Part shown: one piece after another, positions 1 through 8,300 of the stretch
Numbering within the stretch: position 1 is the first letter of the stretch
How the letters are laid out: each line of letters opens with the position of its first letter
Source of the DNA: a virus
Virus record (IMG/VR): IMGVR_UViG_3300034073_002417
Coordinates: 1 to 46,518 of that record
Length of the DNA: 46,518 nt
Direction: 5' to 3' (one strand)
Made by a program: the position numbers and the translations under genes
The notes under the pieces: generated by a model
The model's database searches: none
What the model saw: the letters and a program-made list of their open reading frames with translations, nothing else
Told to the model about the DNA's origin: nothing

Positions 1-1600
1 CAGCATTTACTCTTATTGAATTTCCGGAACCAGTTCCTAAGTTTGAAACTAGTATATTATCTTCATCAATTTGAGCAGTTGTTGCGGTTGTTCCCATAAT
101 ATTAACTGCTTGAGTTATAACTGCTCTCACAGTTCCAGTTCCATATGGAGTTGTTGCTGTATAAGTAGAAAATCTAGTCGCATCAGTAGTTACCGTAGTA
201 TGTAAATCTCTAGGAATTTGAGTCACTAAACAAGTAACACCAGTTCCAACACCAAAATCTTTTGCTGGGGGGTTAGTTCCTCCAGCAAAATCTGTGTAAG
301 ATTTAGTTCCACCATTTTGGAAACCAGAAGTTTGTCCACTGGATGCCAAAAATGTAGAAGAAGTATACATATCACCTGTAGCATTTTCACAGGTAATTAC
401 ATAATTAAACCCATTATTTGCTGCCTGGGTATAATGAGGAACTCCTGAAGAGTATGATAAAGTTGGTGAACTTGGAGTTTCGGGTGTAGAAGCAGATAAA
501 ACGGGAGCAGCAACAGTACTTGGGTCTTCATACCAAAATGCTTTTTGAGTTTGTAATCCACCTTGTTGAATAAAAGCCTTATTAAATCCATCAGGACAAG
601 GAGCATTTAATAATCTAGCATCATAGACTTCATAAAACAATGATGCAATTCCAGTATTTCTTGTTGAGAAAAAAGCATCTTTATCATTAGCAATTTGGAG
701 AGAACCATAAATTCCATTATTTACTCCAGGAGAAAGAGTAGTAGTTCCAACACCTACAGCATTAACAAATCCAATTACAGTTCCAGCATCTCCTGGACCA
801 TATTCTGTAATATAATTTGAAGTAACTGTACTATCAATATTTCTGTCATATTGAGTTCCAGCAACAGGAGTTAATTCTCCATCAGTATTATTTGTGGGGG
901 AAAACCCAGCACATAGCCTACCAGTTCCAGTTAGTGCGGTAAGAGTGAACGCAACATTTTGTATTGTAGTTGGTGGTTTTGGAACTAGTTTTCCAAGAAT
1001 AAAGTTAATTTCATTCACAGAATCTTTAGTATAATCACTAGTATCAATTCCTACTGCTCCTGGTAAAAACCCTCCAGTTGGTGTTCCAATTACTTGATCC
1101 CCATAATATTCAGTGGCAGTTACAATTCCACTTGCTCTTATATCACCTTGAACTGTAAGTTTTCTATCAGGATCAGTTAATCCTAAACCTACGTTTTTAG
1201 TGTTTGGAATAAAAACAAATGTTTCTTCAACAGAAAATCCAGTAACAATTCCTGAAGTTGCAGTTAAAAATCCAATATATCTTGCTTCAGTTCCTGTAGC
1301 AACCTGAATCTTATTTGATAATACATTATCTAATGTAGAACCATCTCCATAATATGCAACAGAACTAACAATACCAGAAGAAGAAATATCTCCTGATATT
1401 ATTAAATCATTTTTAATTTCAAGGTCTGAGGTAGTTAATATTCCAGTAACCTCAGCATCTCCAACTACATATAAATCCGATTTTGCAAGGGCAGTTCCTA
1501 TACCAACTCTACCTGTTACTTCAAGTACAGTAGAATTATCGGTATAAGATGATATACCAATTCTTAAATTTTTAACTCTTTCGCTAAGAAATTTTGCCAT
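1..1600 (-). CDS. Virion structural protein (tail fibre/baseplate-like), 3' end outside window
   Basis: An open frame of 533 codons runs from an ATG at 1598-1600 to the window edge without a stop, so the C-terminus is missing. The N-terminus (MAKFLSERVKNLRIGISSYT) resembles that of the structural protein at 11172-11684 (MAKYLSPTQRELTIGVRDYT), followed in both by 'TVLxV..xxxITG'-like beta-rich text. The rest is rich in Gly, Thr, Ser, Asn and Val with few charges, as in fibres and baseplate wedges. A late-type promoter lies about 65 bases upstream, with two perfect palindromes between. The exact structural role is not recognised. The start is the first ATG after the upstream gene's stop. Confidence 0.8.
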   Translation of the reverse strand, partial: MAKFLSERVKNLRIGISSYTDNSTVLEVTGRVGIGTALAKSDLYVVGDAEVTGILTTSDLEIKNDLIISGDISSSGIVSSVAYYGDGSTLDNVLSNKIQVATGTEARYIGFLTATSGIVTGFSVEETFVFIPNTKNVGLGLTDPDRKLTVQGDIRASGIVTATEYYGDQVIGTPTGGFLPGAVGIDTSDYTKDSVNEINFILGKLVPKPPTTIQNVAFTLTALTGTGRLCAGFSPTNNTDGELTPVAGTQYDRNIDSTVTSNYITEYGPGDAGTVIGFVNAVGVGTTTLSPGVNNGIYGSLQIANDKDAFFSTRNTGIASLFYEVYDARLLNAPCPDGFNKAFIQQGGLQTQKAFWYEDPSTVAAPVLSASTPETPSSPTLSYSSGVPHYTQAANNGFNYVITCENATGDMYTSSTFLASSGQTSGFQNGGTKSYTDFAGGTNPPAKDFGVGTGVTCLVTQIPRDLHTTVTTDATRFSTYTATTPYGTGTVRAVITQAVNIMGTTATTAQIDEDNILVSNLGTGSGNSIRVNA

Positions 1601-1619
1601 CCATCAACCCTTGCATGTT

Positions 1620-1654
1620 CGGTATATACCGTAGATCCCGTTATATAACGGGAT
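1620..1654. repeat. Two adjacent perfect palindromes in a late-gene leader
   Basis: Positions 1620-1631 (cggtatataccg) and 1635-1654 (ATCCCGTTAT and its exact reverse complement) are perfect palindromes separated by three bases. They lie between the AATAAATA motif and the ATG of the structural gene ending at 1600, so they would fold as two hairpins in its 5' leader. There is no T-run, so they are not a standard terminator. Operator or mRNA-stability roles are possible. Confidence 0.75.
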
Positions 1655-1663
1655 ATTATAAAG

Positions 1664-1671
1664 TATTTATT
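1664..1671 (-). promoter_or_regulatory. Late promoter (AATAAATA)
   Basis: Minus-strand AATAAATA matches the cyanophage variant of the T4 late promoter. It overlaps the stop codon of the 89-residue gene and precedes the structural gene starting at 1600. Confidence 0.6.
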
Positions 1672-1940
1672 CAATTAAAGGTTTCTTCTTCTGAGATTTC
1701 TTCTAAGAAATCATCTGAAGATTGATTAGACTTTTGTTTTCTTTTATTATTCCTTTCTGTTGCTTTAGTGAGTTTATTTACATTATCTGTGAGTTTTTCT
1801 ACCAAAGAATTTAAAGTTGCAACTTTAGCTTCTAAAGAAATATTTTCATTAAATAACTTAAAAGTTTTTTGTTGATAAACAGATATCAAAGTCTTATAAT
1901 CATCTTCTGAAATATACTTGTACTCTTCTTCTTTAGACAT
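1671..1940 (-). CDS. Small charged coiled-coil protein, unknown function
   Basis: An 89-residue, very hydrophilic protein. Residues 30-60 have heptad-like hydrophobic spacing (LNSLVEKLTDNVNKLTKATE), suggesting a coiled coil. A basic patch (NNKRKQK) and an acidic Ser-rich tail follow. It lies between two structural genes, with a late promoter motif and terminator immediately upstream (1941-1975), so it is probably expressed late. No family was recognised. A scaffold, chaperone or minor virion role is a guess from position only. Confidence 0.65.
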   Translation of the reverse strand: MSKEEEYKYISEDDYKTLISVYQQKTFKLFNENISLEAKVATLNSLVEKLTDNVNKLTKATERNNKRKQKSNQSSDDFLEEISEEETFN

Positions 1941-1970
1941 AAAAAAAATAGGTGTAATATTTACACCTAT
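1941..1970 (-). terminator. Intrinsic terminator after gene 1998-2339
   Basis: On the minus strand a 10-bp stem (ATAGGTGTAA / TTACACCTAT, 3-base loop) is followed by eight T residues, just before the ATG at 1940. It would end transcription from the giant structural gene and its small follower. Confidence 0.85.
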
Positions 1971-1975
1971 TTATT
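1968..1975 (-). promoter_or_regulatory. Late promoter (AATAAATA) abutting a terminator
   Basis: Minus-strand AATAAATA directly precedes and overlaps the terminator hairpin at 1941-1970. A transcript starting here would begin within the hairpin and cannot form it fully, so the downstream gene could escape termination. Confidence 0.5.
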
Positions 1976-1997
1976 TGATTATTATTATTAACTTTTT

Positions 1998-2339
1998 TTA
2001 ATTTAGAGTTTCAAGTACACTAACAATAAACTTAACGTTAGTGTTAGTGCTTCCTACAACTTTTAAACTATCACCTTGCTCAAGAACAAGTTTTCCTGCT
2101 AACAAGTTAACAGAATCATTTGCTGGAATTGGAAACTCATTGAATAACTCTGTAGTTACAGCAACTCCTGCTCTTGTTCTTACGTGAGCAACACTGATAT
2201 CTTGACTTGTTGAACCAACATTTGCAGCTTGTGCCAGGAGGAGTACTCCAGTGTATCCCACTGGAGCAGTATAAATTCCTACTGGTTCTGTCGATACAAT
2301 ACTAGTGATTGTTCGGAATACGTTAAGGGCTAATGCCAT
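1998..2339 (-). CDS. Small beta-rich virion protein
   Basis: A 113-residue protein with alternating hydrophobic and polar segments (VGIYTAPVGYTGVLLLAQAAN..., 'LLAGKLVLEQGDSLKVVGSTNTNVKFIVSVLE'-like strands). This resembles small cyanophage structural proteins that decorate fibres or capsids. It begins four bases after the giant gene's stop. Its Shine-Dalgarno sequence (AGGAGGAGAG) lies in the last codons of that gene, so the two are translationally linked. The terminator at 1941-1970 closes the unit. Function is inferred from composition and context. Confidence 0.7.
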   Translation of the reverse strand: MALALNVFRTITSIVSTEPVGIYTAPVGYTGVLLLAQAANVGSTSQDISVAHVRTRAGVAVTTELFNEFPIPANDSVNLLAGKLVLEQGDSLKVVGSTNTNVKFIVSVLETLN

Positions 2340-2343
2340 CGGA

Positions 2344-5300
2344 TTACTCTCCTCCTAATGCTAGAATGAATGGGGTTAAGGTTGAGAACAAGCTCTTAGA
2401 ATAAGATGTTCCAGAAATTGTTCCAGTATTTTGGTTAATAATCAATCCATCACCAATCTTGAAGTTACCTGACTGGTCAGTGCTTGTGTAAACTACTAGT
2501 CCACCATTTACACTGATTGTTTGATTTTCAGGTTTAGTAACTCCACCATTCTGTGGAAGAGCACCTTTAACATCAGTTCCAGCACCAATGAATTCAAATG
2601 AAATACCAGCAGCAAGAATTCTACTTTGCTTGTAGAAGTAAACAGGCATTCCTTCAGTAACTTCATATGGAATTTGAGTATCAAATGTTACTGTTGAAAC
2701 TCCAGCAGATGGTAAAGTTGCTTTAGAAACCGTATAGTATACAGGTGCCATTTCAACTGTCACTCTTGCTTGAGTTCCACCAGAAGGAGGGGCAGAGATT
2801 GAAACGGTAGGAGGAACAATAAATCCTCTACCACTAGACACAACCTCAACAGAAACAACTCTACCGTCTTCAACGGTTGCAATTGCCTGAGCAGGAACTC
2901 CCCAATCTGTAGTTGGACCTCCAAGTGTAACTTCTGGAGTATCTGTATATCCACTTCCCCCATTAGTAACATTAATCTTATTCACCTGATAATATAGTTT
3001 ATCAAATACTGCAACTTGTCCATCAAATGGTCTTACTGCATTAATCTGAACAGTTCCACCAGAAGTATAATAGTGTGGGAATGGACCAGCACCAACGTTA
3101 GCAGTAAAGAAAGTGCTTGCTGCTGATACTGCTACAGTTGTAGCAGTTCCTGCGATAATTGCTTCAGTTGCAATTCCAATCAAGCTGTCAATAGTATCTT
3201 GAACATTCTGACATCCTTCTGGGGAATTATTTGATCCGGTAAGAGGATCTTCAACAAGTGAGAAGTTCTTATTATTCAGTTGATTATTAATAGCAAGTTG
3301 CATATAATCGCCAGAAGCACGGAATGCTGTTACAGTCTCTGCTTCCTCACCAACAAGAGCATCGGAGAGTGGATTTCCAAAAGCATCAAAGTAGTAGTTA
3401 GTTGCCTCAATTGTATTTGCGTTGGTGAAGTTTTCTAAGTCCTTAGAAACCGCATCAACAAAGTATCCAATATCTCTTCTACACTTAGCTTCTTGGTCAA
3501 GGAATCCACCAACATTAACAGTGACACCATCAAGTGCTGTGAGAGTTCCAATTCCGATTACAGAAGTAATAATTCCAACTCTGTTATCAACAAAGTCCTG
3601 AACATCCTGACAAGTTTCAGCATTTCCAGATCTATTATAAACAATGTCTGGAGTAGAAGCACCGTAAACAGCAGGACCAAATGATAATGTTAGATCCTTG
3701 GCATAAAGTTGATTTGTCAATGCTCTCTTCATATAATCTCCAGCAGCATCAAATGCTGTTACAGATTCTGCTCTTTCAACATCAAGACCTGGGGCAATAG
3801 GATTACCTTGCTCATCAAAGTATTGCTTAGCAAACTCAATTGAGTAAGTATTTCCACCAACAAATACATCAGTAGAAACAGCATCAACAAGATAACCAAT
3901 GTCTCTAGCACACTTATAACCACCTGGGGAACTGGTAGTTCCTAACCCAACTAAATCCCCTGCCGTAGTTCCAAATCCAACAGTCTGATTGAATTCCCCA
4001 AGAGTCTGATAGAAGAATCCACTGCTGATTCCGATTGAACCATCATAAAGGGCAGCAGTATTTCCTGCTCCGATTACGGTAGTAATAATTCCAACGAGAG
4101 TTTCAATGTTGCCCTGAACATCTAGGCAAGTTTCAGCATTGCCAGAGGCATTGTAAGTTACAATTCCAACTCCACCAAAACTAGAAGGACCAAATGAGAG
4201 AGTTAGGTCTTTTCTGTAAAGTTGGTTAGTAATTGCCTTCTGCATCAATCCAGTAGAAGATTCAAATGCAGTTAGTGAAGGTAGTTCCTCACCAGCCAGA
4301 CCACCTCTGATTGGGGTTCCATCGGCATTGTAATACTGCTCTGAGAATCCTCTAGAGTAGACATTACCACCAGTAAATACGTCGGTAGAAACGGCATCTA
4401 CGAGGAATCCAAGGTCTCTAGCACACTTATAACCACCTGGGTTCTCAGTAGTTCCAATACCAGAAGTTCTATCGAAGATTCCAGTATTATACTCTAGACC
4501 TGAGAATGAAGCAGTGCTTCCTGCTCCAAGAGCAACTGTTACGATACCAACCAAGTTGTCAACTTCGTCCTGAACATCTAAACAAGATGCTTCATTTCCT
4601 GAAGGAAGAACAGGAATGGAAGTACCAGCACCAGCATAATATGCCTTACCTGAAGAAATGCCAACATCCTTTCTGTAAAGTTGATTAGTAAGAGCATCCT
4701 TCATAAATTCACCAGCACCTACCAATCCAATAACTGTTGGATGTACTTCATCCCCATCAATGTAAATTGCTCCACTGTTATCAAAGTACTGGAGGGTATA
4801 TTCTTGAGAATACTTATTGCCAGCAATAAAGATATCGGTTGATACTGCGTCGATGAAGAAACCTACGTCTCTAGCACACTTATAACCACCTGGAGTATTT
4901 GTAGTTCCAAGACCAACAGATTGTGAGAAGTAACCATCTGTGACTGAAGGTAGAGAAGCAGTGCTTCCTGCTCCAAGAGCAACGGTTACGATACCAGCAA
5001 GAGTATCAAGATTGTCTTGAATATCAAGGCAAGCAGTTGGGTCTGTATTTGGAACGTCAGAACCGACGTTGTAGTAGGTTCCACCGATTGAAATTGTTAA
5101 GTCTGAATATGCGGCACCAACCAGTGAGTTGGTAATCGCATTCTTCATATAACCAGTTGCTGCCTCAAATACGAAGATTGATTCATTGATTTCACCATCA
5201 AGACCATTTGTGATTAATGAACCACCTTCAAAGTATTGGAATGTGAACTCTCTTGAATAGGTATTTCCACCAGTAAGAGCATCGAGTGAAATAGCATCAA

Positions 5301-8300
5301 TGAAGAATGCTGTGTCCCTCTTACACTTATCCATTACAGCAGCAAAGTCGAACGCAGAGAATGCTGGTTCATTAACAGCATCGGTAAATGCTAGTCCAAC
5401 AATAACATCCTTATTGAGTTGAATTAGACGATAAGCATCATAGAATCTTGATCTTTCGTTCTCTTCCGCATCACCTGGGAAGAAGAATGTATCATAAGCA
5501 TCATATCCAACAGCAATCTCACCGATAGATCTATCAATGATTTCTTGTCTGTTCTGCTGAATGAGACGGTATGAATCGAAGAATCTATACTGCTCATCAT
5601 CTCTTTCATCAAATCCTGGGTTGATTGTTGGTAGTGAAGTTGTAGTTCCAAGACCAACAGCAACGGTAGCAATTCCTACGAGGTTCTCAATGAGTGCCTG
5701 AACATCAGCACAGGATTCTGGGCTTCTGTTATCATCAGTGAGATAATCTGGAGAAATTGTAAGATCTTGTGAATTGAGTTGGTTAGTTACTGCTGCTCTG
5801 GAGAGATCTCCAAAAGCAGTAAATGCGGTAACTGATTCTGATTCTTCACCGAGGAGACCATCAGAAATTGGGTTTCCAAGGGCATCGAAGTAGCTTAGAG
5901 CAAATCCTACGGTATTCTTGTTTCCACCAGTCCATACGTCCTCTGCGAGGGCAAAGTGGAGGAATCCAAGGTCTCTAGCACACTTGAATCCACCTGGGGA
6001 ACTGGTAGTTCCGATACCTGACTGGTTAAAGTATCCTTCATTTACAGCAGGTAGATTTGTGGTAGTTCCAAGTCCAACAGCAGTTGTGGTAATACCGATG
6101 AGGTTATCAATTTCATCCTGAACATCTTGGCAAGCATTAGGATTACCAGAGAGTAGAACAGGTTCTGAAGTTCCTACACCAGCATAAACTGCTGTACCTG
6201 AAGAAATGCCTACATCCTTACGGTTTAGTTGGTTAGTAATTGCCTTCTTAGCATAATCTCCAGCAGCACCGAATGCTACAACTGAAGGTGCTTCTTCTCC
6301 AAGTAATCCTTCAGCAGTTGGATTACCATTCTCATCAAAGTAGAAGAGTGAGAAGTCAACTGAGTAACTGTTACCACCAGTAAATACGTCAGTAGCAACG
6401 GCATCTACCAAGTATCCAAGGTCTCTAGCACACTTAACACCACCTGGGGAAGTTGTTCCGAGACTGATTGTATTGAGAGTTAACTTGGTGAATGGATCAG
6501 TGTTGATTACGAAGTTACCAAGATTGAGTGAAGAACCTGATGGTAGAGTTGTAGTGGTTCCAAGACCAACAGCAACGGTTACGATACCAACAAGGTTTTC
6601 AATGTTTGCCTGAACGTCGATACAAGCATTAGGATTACCAGACTTAAGAACTGGGATTGAAGTTCCTGCTCCAGCATATGATGCCTTACCTGAAGAAATT
6701 CCTACGTCCTTAGCATTGAGTTGGTTAGTTACTGCTCTCTGCATATAATCAGCAGCAGCAGAGAAGGCAACAAGTGATTGTGCCTCTTCACCAACTAATC
6801 CATTAGAGATTGGAATACCAGCACCATCGAAGTATTGGAGAACAAACTCTCTTGCATAGCTGTTACCACCAACGAATACGTCAGTAGATACGGCATCTAC
6901 AAGGAAACCAATGTCTCTAGCACACTTAAATCCCCCTGGGGAACTTGTAGTTCCAACACCAGATTGTGCGAAGTATCCAAGGTTAATATCTGAAGTTACA
7001 TCTCCAGCAGTGGCCTCAGTTCCAAGTCCGACAACTGAAGTAACAATACCGATAAGTGTATCAATGTTATCTTGAACGTCAAGGCAAGCAGCAGCATTTC
7101 CTGAAGGAAGAACTGGGATTGAAGATCCTGCTCCAGCATATGATGCCTTACCTGAAGAAATACCTACATCCTTAACATAAAGTTGGTTGGTAATCGCATC
7201 CTTCATATACTCACCAGCAGCAACGAATGCTGTGAATGAAGGACCTTCTTCTTCATAAAGACCGTCAGAGATTGGATTACCATTCTCATCAAAGTACTGA
7301 AGAATGAATTCTCTTGAGTAGTTATTACCACCAGTGAATACGTCAGTAGAAACAGCATCTACAAGGAAACCTACGTCTCTAGCACACTTAATTCCACCTG
7401 GAGAATAAGTGCTAACTCCAAGAGTAAGATTAAACTCACCTACATCAAGAGTATTTGTTTGTGATGGTAGGAATCCGATAGTTCCGAGTCCAACAGCAAC
7501 AGTAACGATACCTACAAGAGTATCAATACTATCCTGAACATCAAGGCAAGCAGAGGCATTTCCTGATCTGAGAACTGGAACTGAAGTACCAGCACCAGCA
7601 TAGTATGCCTTACCTGAAGAAATGCCAACATCCTTATTAAAGAGTTGGTTGGTAATCGCATCCTTCATATATTCACCAGCACTTTCAAATGCTACAATAG
7701 AAGGACCTTCTTCACCGAGAAGACCATTAATAATTGGAGCAGCATTTTCAAAATACTGAAGTGCAAATCCATCTGAATAGTAGTTACCTGCGGTAAACAA
7801 GTCAGTTGAAATTGCATCAATGAAGAATCCAAGATCTCTTGCACACTTAAATCCACCTGGGGAACTAGTAGTTCCAACACCAGCAATTGATGGACTAAAG
7901 TAACCATAATTAATTTCTAAAGTTACATCAGCAGCAGTAGCAGTGGTTCCAAGACCAACAACTGAAGTAACAATTCCAATCAGAGTATCAATGTTATCTT
8001 GAACGTCAAGGCAAGAAGCAGCATTACCTGAAGGAAGAACAGCAATGGAAGTACCAGCACCAGCATAGTATGCCTTACCTGAAGAAATACCTACATCTTT
8101 GGTGTTAAGTTGGTTGGTAATCGCATCCTTCATTAATTCACCAGCAGTGATGAATCCATAAAGGGATTGAAGTTCTTCTTCATAAAGACCTTCAAGAATT
8201 GGTTCACCAGTTCCATCATCAAAGTATTCAAGAATAAATTCTCTTGAATATACATTACCACCAGTAAATATGTCAGTGGAAACAGAGTCTACAAGGAAAC

